Shown in pieces: positions 8,321 through 16,149 of a DNA stretch of 16,149 nucleotides (positions are counted from its first letter, which is position 1; each line of letters opens with the position of its first letter). A model generated the notes under the pieces. The model was given only the letters and a program-made list of their open reading frames with translations, made no database searches and was not told where the DNA came from. Both the position numbers and the translations under genes were made by a program. Source of the stretch: Cylindrotheca closterium. Lineage: Eukaryota; Bacillariophyta; Bacillariophyceae; Bacillariales; Bacillariaceae. The DNA is taken from the NCBI GenBank assembly GCA_933822405.4, contig CAKOGP040001843.1, forward strand, positions 1 through 16,149, in the 5' to 3' direction.

Positions 8321-9788
8321 ATGTCATCAACGCCTGAACCGGGAACTCCTTCCAAGAAGAAGCGTTCTAAGAAGAAAAGGCAAGCTTCCACACCTCAAGT
8401 CACCTCAGAGGATCGTCAGGAAGAAGCTACTCCTCAACCTCTGAGAGATCTCTCAGAGGATCTTGAAGAAACCCTCCAACAGCCTGCGACAAGGGCTGGC
8501 TCTCGAGCAAGCACCAACCCTCCGCAAGTGCGAAATCCTCCGCTAGGCACAATGCCAGCACGAAACCAAGCCAACCAGGTCACCATCGGTGGTGTGACCA
8601 TCACGACACAGGCGAGCCCGGCAACTGATGTGGGTGGCTTGCTTGTTGCAATGAAGAAACAGAACAGAACAGCGTTGGATGCGGATAAGAAGCGTGCCTT
8701 CTTTCAACTCATCACCAAGCATCAACATACCTCATTTGATCTCCAACCGCAGACCATGCAAAGTGTTCAAGATCTTCAAGAAAGCTATGATCTTGGCGTC
8801 GGCCTGGCCAACATGCAGATGCATTTCAAGCGCTATGACGTCCTAGACGTTTTTACGATTGTATTTCCTACCAAAAATGCAATCGGTGAACAAACGGGCC
8901 AGTTAGAGGCGGATAATATCAACGTGACCAAGACAGTGTTTCTTTTCGATCGCTATGCAAAACTTACCGCTGACCAGGTGGCAGAAAGCTGCAAGTGGTA
9001 TACAAGGTGGCCCGACGCAACCTTGGTTCCACGAGAATTTGAGCTTGTCCTATGAGTACTTGTGTAACCACATGACACCACAATTGTGGGGCAAAGTTCT
9101 TGAAGACCTACTTCCTTATCTGGATACCCAAGGTATGGGCGGTCCCTTGGTCTTCTTCTTCATGATGAAACGCCTCCAGGTCAACTCTCAGCTAGTTGTG
9201 GAGACGATTCAAGGCCAGCTCAAGACCCTTCGCATTGATCAATATGCAGGAGAAAGTGTGGACGATTTGGTTAGTCACATTAAGGTTATGTTGACTCGAC
9301 TCAAGTCACTTGAAAAACGTATCGACGGGAGAGTGGTCTCCTCGAACGTTCCTCATGACATTGGCAAAACTCTCATCTCGTTGTTTCAGACATCAAGTGA
9401 TCCCAAGTTCAATGAGGTTTTCCACAACAAAGAGATCAACGCTTACGAGCAGGCACTTACTCAAGGCGATGCTGCTTACAGATCCCCTGATATGATTCTA
9501 GATCTTGTGACAAGCATCTATCAGAATCGTATGGCTTCTAAAGAGGGATGGACTGGACAATTTCACAAGGTCAACGAAACTGCATTTTCTGCTCAGAAGA
9601 CAGTGGGACCTTGCTTCAACTGCGGTGGCAAGCATTCTGTCACAGCTTGTCCGGATCCCATGAATAAAGAGCGCGTCGCTCAGAACAAGCGGAAATTCTT
9701 TGACGAGAAAAAGGCGCATAGGAATCCTGGTGAGTTAATGTGCCCGTTATTGAACGTGTTGGAATTGCTCTCTTGGAGACCTCCTTGA
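8321..9788 (+). pseudogene. Copia-type Gag with a CCHC-like zinc knuckle, frameshifted
   Basis: Structural protein that would package element RNA in virus-like particles. ATG 8321 opens a Lys/Ser/Pro-rich N-terminus (PSKKKRSKKKRQAS), followed by a capsid-like region including FLFDRYAKLTADQVAESCKW. This frame stops at 9053-9055. The adjacent frame, used from about 9045, continues with LSYEYLCNHMTPQLWGKVLE, GGPLVFFFMMKRLQ and LFQTSSDPKFNEVFHNKEIN. It reaches a zinc knuckle at 9612-9650, CFNCGGKHSVTAC, spaced CX2CX3HX4C, one residue short of the usual CX4H. The join near GAGCTTGTCC needs a shift of one base and is probably a mutation, because gag of this type is normally continuous. From about 9735 to the TGA at 9788 the residues no longer look like gag. 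About 490 residues if the frames are joined. Confidence 0.75.
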
Positions 9789-10527
9789 TCGAAGCAGTTC
9801 GACACGTCCGATCGGACAGACGGACAAATGTCCGTTTGGTCCGTTTATTCGGGGGATTCCTATTAGTCGGTTTTGCAGGGAATCCAAAAACATGGAATTG
9901 TGCGCTTGGACTATCAAACTGTCTGAGCGCCACGAAAATCCCATAATGAATCCTGCGGGACTTCTGTACATGGGTTTTGTACCGGCCTTTCTGGATTGCA
10001 AACATCCAGTAAAGGTTTGGGAAATTTGAGTTTTCGTGCAAGGTTTTTGCTTTGCCCATTCCATGTAGATAACAAGTCTGTTAGAATAGTTATTTCCTGT
10101 AGAGATGATTATTTCAAATTAGACGGATCGAAGATCGCTATGGTTAGTGCCTATGCATGACGACTTGATGGGTCGCATGTTGGCACGGCTGGTTGGCAAT
10201 CATGGCTTGATGGGCCACAACGTTGTCAATCGGTTTGGACGAAGACAAGCAGTCTGATGTCTGCCAGAACCGATTTCCAACAGAACGATAACAGGGCGAT
10301 AAAGGGGTTTGACTAGTTACAGTGTTGTAAAAGGGAGATAATCAAAATTATAAGCTATTGGTTGGCGATAGCCATTCATTCTAGTCCATCGAGTCAACTC
10401 GTCACTGGAAAGAAGGGGCTTGCCAAGCTTGGCGCCGGAGTTCAATTTGACCATCTTCCCGTGCCATCTAATCAGAAGAAAAATCGAGCAAAAGTCAACA
10501 AGAAATGGTATTACTATCATTTTAAAT
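9789..10527. other. No gene recognised; spacer between the copia remnant and the non-LTR element
   Basis: This stretch holds only short frames. A cluster of GTCCG/CGGAC words lies at 9807-9843, including the palindrome TCCGATCGGA and a near-perfect hairpin ACGGACA-AA-TGTCCGT. A weak tandem duplication starting CTTGATGGG recurs 42 bp apart (10164 and 10206). A smaller stem CTGGAT/ATCCAG lies near 9992-10010. It may contain worn fragments of other elements. Confidence 0.45.
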
Positions 10528-10763
10528 CTAATAATAATAACTGAGACATTAATTGTTAATATGCTACTCTGTGGGCATTCGATTGCCGGTGAAATATTCG
10601 GCTGTAAAGGTCAAGTACTGTGAAGCGGTGAGTCAACAACAAGTTTGAACCATGTGAGGCATCTGTATGAACAGAAGTTGCTCAAGTCTCCCAAAGGGGT
10701 AAAGACTTCTCCCGCGACGTGGCGGGGTGAATTCGGGGCATGGAAGGTCCCGCGAAAAGTTGG
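10528..10763 (-). other. 3' UTR and TTA tail of the non-LTR element
   Basis: A non-coding stretch between the ORF stop and the terminal TTA repeats. The outer part (10528-10660) aligns with 16021-16149 by eye. Shared blocks on the plus strand include CGATTGCCGGTG, CGGCTGTAAAGGTCAAGTAC and GAGTCAACAAC. Conservation of this end in two copies fits recognition of the RNA 3' end by the RT. Confidence 0.7.
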
Positions 10764-12116
10764 TCAGGGTCCAGGGGAAAAAATAGTCCGCAGACTGCGG
10801 CGTTGAGCTTTCATGGAGCGACGGAAATCTCTGCGTTCCTGACAAAGCAACTTAAGCCACTCTTTCTTGTCCACCAATGACTTACGAAGGACTCGTTGAG
10901 GGCTTGTTGGCATCGGTTGAATTTCCTTAGGCAAGTCATCAGGACCCATATCAAAGTGTGAGTGAATCCCCTCATTGGCAGTACTGTGACGTTCACGTAG
11001 TTGAACGTTATCATCCGAATGTTGAACGGAGTTCTGCTGCTCCCACATGTAGAAGCCGATCGAGATCAGCTGCTGTGAGAGGCGGGACGCCCAAAGAGAG
11101 ACAGATCGTCGACATCTGATCTTGTCATAATGTTGTTGTTGGAGCGGAAGCCAAGACAAGGCTATGCGTCCCTCCAAAAGGCCTTGAGACCCAATCACCT
11201 GCTGAACCAAGAAGGCCGGCCGAACCGAAGGAGAGATGGTCCTTAGAGGGGACGAAGTAGGTGTGCGAACGCCGTGAAGAAGCTGTAGGATCGCTGTTTT
11301 GATGGAAGGGCCCGTCAATTGCAGGTCCAGCCACGCGGATAAGGCTGCAGTGCGACGGTCCCATTCAGCTGTTGCCAAAGCAGCGCGGCAACGGGGAATG
11401 TGAAGATGATCCTTGAAGTCGCCAAAGCGTGGGGCTGCTGATGTCTCCAGACCCCATAGAACTTTAAGTTTGCCTGTGCCGCACATACCCACACAATGTT
11501 TAGTAGACCACCCTTGTAGTCCTGCAGGGAGGGATCGCATGGCTCGGCCAAGTGTGTCCCAGGCGATCTCAGACTCGGCTGCGACCGAGATAGTACCTTT
11601 GTCCCTCCAGCGCGAGCGGAGGGCGGGAAGGGTCACACAGCACTCTTGGATGAACTGAGGATCAAGGCGTGACTGTTTGGTGTCTGCCACGTACAATGCC
11701 GCAAGTTCAGTGAAGAAACGAGGATTGGGGACTATGAGATGATTGGCCGTCTCAAGTTCCTTACGGTACTCCGCCGCCATTCCATCCACCTCAAGGTTCC
11801 GTTTCTCCCACCAAGAAAGTTCGTCAAAGAGATTGGACTTGTCGAGATGGCCATACACGTGCTGGGGCGACCAATCCACCGAGGACCAAAAGATAGCTTC
11901 CCAAATGGATGACACCAAGTCAAACTGGGCGTCAGTTGGAGACAGGGGGCGATCTTCGAAAGCCATCTCAATAGCAGAGAGACCATCGCAAGCAATCCGC
12001 ACCTTGGGGCATTTCGAAAGGTTTGGGAGCCATTGCTTAAGGAGCCAATCGACCGCCATTATACCGGCCAACAGACCAATGAGTTCGCTGCGGTATGGGC
12101 TCTGATCCTGGGGCAA
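10764..12116 (-). pseudogene. Non-LTR element: second half of RNase H and C-terminal domain
   Basis: This continues the RT frame without shift after a TGA at 12144-12146. Counting from the Leu codon (TTG) at 12116, it contains SPYRSELIGLLAG (Glu11), ACDGLSAI (Asp44), GHLD (His90) and NLEVDGMA (Asp111). These supply the remaining active-site residues of RNase H whose first Asp lies in the upstream segment. About 300 further residues include PRCRAALATAEWDRR, SWLPLQQQHYD and GFYMWEQQNSVQH, a Trp-rich region that I recall as common at the end of diatom retroelement proteins, with no known activity. It ends at a stop at 10764-10766 after a Lys/Arg-rich tail. An independent start is unlikely, because the RNase H fold would be cut in two. 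Confidence 0.8.
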
Positions 12117-12143
12117 ACCGGGGGTCTGACACCGGATGATGAT

Positions 12144-14963
12144 TCAATGGCACCCTCCATGCTTCACCAAGAGTTGAACCGCCGCGGTCCCTAACTCGTT
12201 CATGAAGGATCCATCGCTGATCACGCGCAGGCGACCTTCCAACAGAGCATCAGCTAAGGTGGCTTCCTCACCGTGAACCTCGATCACATCTGGAACCCAC
12301 CCGTAATAGTCCGTGCAAAGCTCGGCAGCCGTCTGCCACGCTTGAAGGATGGATGGGCTGTTGGGAGGGGACGGTTCAGAGGCACGGCCAGTACCTGTGA
12401 GAAGAACACTGTCAGATCCCGTGGTGGGGCGAACCGTAGCGCGAAGAACATCAGAGGGAAGCGGTGCGGTCCACCATGGGCAAGAAGGATGTGAAGGCGC
12501 TGGTGCGTAGCGACGTGACGTGGTGGAGGAGCCCTCAGGAGAAAAATGTTTCCAGGTTGCCCCATGGCGGTGGAAAAGGCCTGTAGTGGGTGACAGCAAC
12601 CAATTCCAGTCCTCCAGAGGATCAGTCCAGGGCCCTAAAGGCTGTCGTAGTGGGTGATGTGGCCCGTTGGAGGCATACAGGGCTCGAGACAAGGAGGTCT
12701 GCCACAGGTCCCAGTGTTGGCGGGTTGGCCAAACTGTCCTTGGCCATTGGTATGGCAAGCGGCAGCACTCATCCCTGAGCCCATTCCACGCGGAACGACG
12801 AATAAACCTGCCATCAGCAGTCACAATGTCAGACACTGTGCATACCTGGAGGTATATTTGACACCAATTGAGCCATAAAAGTTCCTCTTGTTCAACCTCC
12901 AAGTTTATGAAGAGATCCATCAGAAGGGAGTCGTCCATACAGCGATGGGAGAGGGCTGGAGAGTCAGAGGCAACATAGATGTCCAGACCCTCAAGTTCAT
13001 GCCATACTCGTTTCATCCACGTGTCTGAAGCTAAGATCGCCGTGTTGGTGTAGACTTGTTGCAAGAGTCCAAAGGATGTCCCCGTTTCAAGTTGATGGGC
13101 TTGAAAGTTTGCCTCCATATAGTAACCAGTTTTGGTCCTGTTGGCCATATGTCGGAGCAACATCTCAAGATGCTTAAACACTTGACAACCAAACGGATGT
13201 GGAAGTCCAAGACCCTGATAGGACAGCGGCGCAAATACGACATCCCGAGGAAAATTACGACAGACACCCGCCTTTGGAAGGCACACTTGAAGTACCGGAG
13301 ACATAATGTCTGTCCATTGCTGGGCGTCCAGGGTGGTAAGCGCCATAGGATACTCCAATTTCTTCATGATGGTCGACCTGATGAGGCGGAGGACGTCATG
13401 TTTGTGAAGAAGGTTGGGTCGAAGCTGTTCTGCCCAATCCTTGGCTTTAGCAATCATCTGAACCTCGTGAGCCTTAAGGTTTTCCAAAGGAGCAAGCATA
13501 ACTCCCAAAGTGCGTTCCAAGTCATCTGGTTCAAGACGACGCAGGGATTTAGTGGCACCTGATAGACCTTGAATTTGGAGTTCAAAGTCAGGGGCAACTG
13601 CTTTTTTTCCACGAAATTTCCATTTGCCTGTGCGGGAGTCCCAATCGAAGTTGATGAGCCACCAAAAGGACTTCGCAGGGTTAATTGCACCTCCAGTAGC
13701 TCGGATTCCCCCCGCCCACAGGGTAGCGGCTACCTGTACAGATGCACATATAGCTTCACCGTAGTGATGGACTGTATTGCCAGCCTGAATGACGTCGGTG
13801 TCGTCGACAAAGCAAAAGCATTGGGCTGTGACCAATTGTGATTCCAGAGCTGAGAGGCACTCAAAGCCGTAACCCATCGCTTCCATCATGGTTATGAGAA
13901 CGGAGCTCACAGAGATCCATACGGGAGGTCCTGCTCCATTGCCCTGGCCACATCCTTGAAAGGGGATAGCAGAAGGCGGCTTGAAGCTACGATCGGAATC
14001 GCCAAAGCCTGTCCGCACCCGATGCGTTGCTGACGAGAGCATGTTGAACATGGAAGATAGGACTCTCCATGTCAGCCCAAACCGGAGCATCGCAATGATT
14101 GCCACCCAATGAACCACACGGTCAAAGCAGGATTTGGCATCATTAGAGATCCACCCTGCCGCGCGTTGTTGGAGAATCAACAGGTCCCAGACCAGACGTT
14201 TGGACAGGGCTAGATCGATAGCCTGATGGCGTTTTCGAGAACCACACTGACCGTCCGGAATCAAGGAGTGTTCCTCGGCATATCGCATGGCCGCGCGACC
14301 CGCTTTTTTGTTGTTCGCCTGTGCCTCCGAATTCATTAACTGAATAGTGCGCATTTTCGACAGCCGGAAGTCGCCTGCCTTCTTCTCAATTGCAAAATTC
14401 ATCAAGTTCTGCCAATTCGAGGGGACGAATCCCGTTGCCAAAGGAATACTGCGAAAAAGGGCATCGCAATAGGCAATACCTGGTGACTGGGCCGCTGCCT
14501 TGAAGTGTCTGTTCGGCAACCCATGAGGTTCAGAACCCTTGTCCTCTGGGTTCCGAGACCAGAAGTACACGTGATCAGAAGTCGTAACCTCAAGGTGTAC
14601 GGGTAAGTAATCCTTGTGAAATCGGCAATGGGAACGAAAGGCCGTAGTGGCAGGGTCAAGAAGGCCGGGCAGAGAGTAGCGGCCTTCCAATAGTGCAATG
14701 GAATTAGATTCAGCCTCAGCGCCGGTGAATGCTGTATACAAGAGTTCCGCCATAGGTGGAGTGGTATATGGAGCACGTGTCTGGTCGTACCGTGCCGCAT
14801 TTTCTTGCATACAACCTTCTTCAACCAGAGCACGATCAATGATAGTACGCAGCCGCGTAGTGCCATCTGGTAACTTTTCTTCAATCTGAATAGCCCGTAA
14901 ACCCCCGGTAGATCCCTTTTGTTGGGCGCGACGACGACGTCTCGCCTCCTCTCGTTGCTTCAT
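12144..14963 (-). pseudogene. Non-LTR element reverse transcriptase and start of RNase H
   Basis: A 939-residue open frame from ATG 14963. It begins with a basic helix (MKQREEARRRRRAQQKG), then EEGCMQENAARYDQTRAPYT, a typical pre-RT thumb/finger lead-in. RT motif A is ISNDAKSCFDRVVHW (Asp275 or Asp281), motif B is PFQGCGQGNGAGPPVW (334-349), and motif C is CFCFVDDTDVIQ (Asp387, Asp388). SDGSF near the end (Asp917) is the first active-site strand of RNase H. The frame then meets TGA directly after GGCH, while the rest of RNase H continues in phase downstream. The protein would copy element RNA at the target site and degrade the RNA strand. All RT catalytic residues are present, so the only defects seen are the two flanking TGA codons and the upstream frameshift. 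The ATG at 14963 may be an internal Met rather than the real start. Confidence 0.85.
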
Positions 14964-14966
14964 TTG

Positions 14967-15522
14967 TCATAACCAAAGGAATCTATCGTGGGCCTTCTGG
15001 GACTTCCATTTCTTCTTCTTTGCATCCTTTGTCTGAGCCGTAAGAAAGTCCCGTCTCAATTGAGTTGCCTGACGTTTGGCTTGCTTATACGCCCTGCGTT
15101 CAGCTGCCAATGCCGCTTCCAATTCATCAGTTGTCTGCTTCCACGCGTCGCACAGCCTTGTCTTCTTCATCAGGCGCCGGACCTTTCGTGAGCTCACACG
15201 GCATCGCTTGCGTCCTTTAAGGAGTAGCTTCCAGAGACTCAACCGATCCCAGAAGCCCTGCAATTTGGGAGACCAAGGAACCTTGCCAGATGAGGTAGTG
15301 CGACAATTGTCTTCAGCAAGCCGCCGTACCATATACATCTTTGCGTGCCAGCGGGAGTGACATCTGTTGCTCATTGGATTCAATGCGCTGATTTAGCTTG
15401 GTAAGACGGGAAGGGATGTCATACTCCTCGTTACCCAAGTGGACCAGTTGAAGATAGCGTCCAACCGACCGCTTATCCAAAATTGTTAGTTTGCGAGGTT
15501 GAAAGGTAGACCCCTGGAACAC
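14967..15522 (-). pseudogene. Non-LTR element: pre-RT linker region, frameshifted
   Basis: The segment 14967-15383 is in the same frame as the RT and separated from it by a single TGA (14967-14969) followed by CAA ATG. It carries SGKVPWSPKLQGFWDRLSLW, then a long Lys/Arg/Glu/Ala-rich coiled-coil-like helix (DELEAALAAERRAYKQAKRQ). The upstream part, PRKLTILDKRSVGRYLQL followed by SRLTKLNQRI, lies in another frame (to 15522), so one base has been gained or lost near 15325-15345. This order, basic linker then a PWSP-containing block then a charged helix just before the RT, fits the region between endonuclease and RT in algal non-LTR elements as I remember them. Upstream of about 15560 the frame no longer looks coding. 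Confidence 0.65.
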
Positions 15523-15560
15523 GCGAGGACTTGGTGTTTTTGGCGTGTTTTGCGCGCGTT

Positions 15561-16020
15561 GAATATTTATTAGAAATCGAACTTTCAGAAATAGTTTTTT
15601 GTAGTCGTTCTGAAAAGATAAAGACCGAATGCTGATGAGGAGTAAAAACCCGGATGTGCGTCATTGATTTGACAACGCAAATCTGATTTGCGTGCTTGAA
15701 CCCGGATGTGCGTGCTTGAACCCGGACGTGGGTCTAAGTGTGTGCAGCGAGGTGATAAGAGCGAACTTCCATGCGGCTGAAAATTCATTTGTGTCATTTT
15801 TTTAAATTCAAAATTCGAGGATGATTTGTTGGCATATCGTCCAACAGTACTGTACATTTCATCAATTGCAGAAGATGATTGTTGAACACTAATACCTCAC
15901 CACCATAACAATTAAAAACTCTGTACTAGGCTATAATTATGTTGCGTTTTGTCATGGAATGTTAATATCTTGAATTCTATCTACTAGTTGTTGGATGTCA
16001 TGGGATGAAATCGTTGCCTA
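15561..16020. other. Spacer upstream of the non-LTR element, with short repeats
   Basis: No gene seen. It contains three AACCCGG(A)TGTGCG-type units and a hairpin (described separately), then AT-rich unique DNA to the start of the next element copy. It may include 5' UTR of the non-LTR element or plain flanking sequence. Confidence 0.45.
15647..15734. repeat. Short GGATGTGCG repeats around a perfect 8-bp hairpin
   Basis: AACCCGGATGTGCGT occurs at 15647-15661 and, extended as AACCCGGATGTGCGTGCTTG, at 15699-15718. A third, diverged unit (AACCCGGACGTGGGTC) follows at 15719-15734. Between the first two lies ACGCAAAT-CTG-ATTTGCGT (15675-15693), a perfect 8-bp inverted repeat with a 3-nt loop. Possible binding-site cluster or promoter element; function is unknown. 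Confidence 0.6.
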
Positions 16021-16149
16021 AAAATAATAACTGAAACATTAATCGATTAAATGCTATCTAGCGCATACGATTGCCGGTGGAGTAAGCGGCTGTAAAGGTC
16101 AAGTACCGTGAAGCGACGAGTCAACAACTAGTTTGAACCATTGGAGACA
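16021..16149 (-). mobile_element. 3' end of a second non-LTR element copy, cut by the window edge
   Basis: This matches 10530-10660 at roughly four bases in five, with the same order of blocks and the same AATAATAACTGA boundary on the plus strand. It is in the same orientation, so a second element of the family, from a different subfamily or an older insertion, continues beyond the right edge. Confidence 0.7.

Larger units (their letters stand above)
7999..9735 (+). mobile_element. Ty1/copia-type LTR retrotransposon remnant (5' LTR, PBS, gag only)
   Basis: The layout is LTR, primer-binding site, short leader and gag, in the order and spacing expected of a copia element. After the gag zinc knuckle the coding sequence fades at about 9735. 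No aspartic protease, integrase, RT or RNase H follows, and no 3' LTR copy is found within the window. The gag resembles those of diatom CoDi elements from memory of their general pattern. The right boundary is approximate; either a deletion or a later insertion could have removed pol. Confidence 0.7.
10528..15560 (-). mobile_element. Non-LTR retroelement, RT plus RNase H, near-complete but interrupted
   Basis: Reading the minus strand, the order is a linker region (from about 15560), RT, RNase H, C-terminal domain, a 3' UTR of about 236 bp and a short TTA-repeat end (TCAGTTATTATTATTAG at the 10528 side). The 3' limit is supported by a second copy at 16021-16149 that stops matching at the same TTA tract. 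The 5' limit is only where the linker-like residues fade. An apurinic-type or restriction-type endonuclease is expected upstream of the linker in most such elements, but none is visible, suggesting 5' truncation. I do not assign a named clade. Confidence 0.75.

Noticed and set aside
9640..10059. Minus-strand 139-residue ORF after the copia gag
   Set aside because: It has no recognisable motif, overlaps the gag zinc knuckle, and its composition looks like chance reading.
9757..10073. Possible second LTR running from TGTTGGAAT to GATAACA
   Set aside because: The TGTT/AACA ends are suggestive, but there is no second copy, no convincing primer-binding site after it and no coding sequence of its own.
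10164..10240. Tandem duplication beginning CTTGATGGG, 42 bp apart
   Set aside because: Only the first nine bases match cleanly and the rest needs indels, so it is too weak to call a repeat family.
13056..13562. Plus-strand 168-residue ORF opposite the non-LTR RT
   Set aside because: It lies wholly within the RT frame on the other strand, which carries clear catalytic motifs.
12144..14969. TGA recoded as an amino acid in this organism
   Set aside because: The host protease gene ends with TGA exactly where USPs end, so TGA works as a stop in the nucleus.
1..16149. CRISPR array, tRNA or rRNA genes
   Set aside because: No regularly spaced short repeats and no tRNA B-box-like or rRNA-like stretch were seen on reading. 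The only tRNA-like string is the primer-binding site.

Overview
The window looks like nuclear DNA of a stramenopile alga, most likely a diatom. The basis is one compact host gene with a 76-nt GT-AG intron, surrounded by retroelements whose proteins resemble diatom families: a Penelope-like RT with an SDKNLGP block and YIDD, a Ty1/copia-type gag, and a non-LTR RT with an FVDD box and RNase H. The organism is an inference; no rRNA, tRNA or organellar gene is present to settle it.

Layout. 1-338: upstream region of the host gene, no feature identified. 339-2619 (+): the only apparently intact host gene, a ubiquitin-specific protease with two exons; its His box carries a Ser-Asp pair like that of USP30-type enzymes. 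2620-2983: 3' flank grading into cryptically repetitive, CTAG-rich DNA. 2984-7928 (+): a Penelope-like retroelement, with an 842-bp direct repeat at each end enclosing a lysine-rich ORF1 and an RT broken by one frameshift and one TAG. The two repeats differ at only three positions by eye. 7999-about 9735 (+): remains of a Ty1/copia-type element: a 5' LTR ending in CA, a primer-binding site matching the anticodon arm of initiator tRNA-Met, and a frameshifted gag with a CCHC-like knuckle; protease, integrase, RT and RNase H are missing. 9736-10527: no gene recognised. 10528-about 15560 (-): a non-LTR retroelement with a linker region, RT, RNase H and C-terminal domain. Apart from one frameshift near its 5' end it is a single reading frame interrupted by two TGA codons. 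No endonuclease domain is visible. 16021-16149: the 3' end of a second, diverged copy of the same non-LTR family in the same orientation, running off the window.

How it fits together. No operon or pathway links these genes. This is a transposon cluster abutting a housekeeping deubiquitinase gene. All three elements are damaged and probably not autonomous. The points most worth following up are the pseudo-LTR architecture and strange internal structure of the Penelope repeat, the half-tRNA primer site of the copia remnant, and the two TGA interruptions in the non-LTR frame, both of which fit CGA-to-TGA change. I did not find convincing evidence for a wholly new system.
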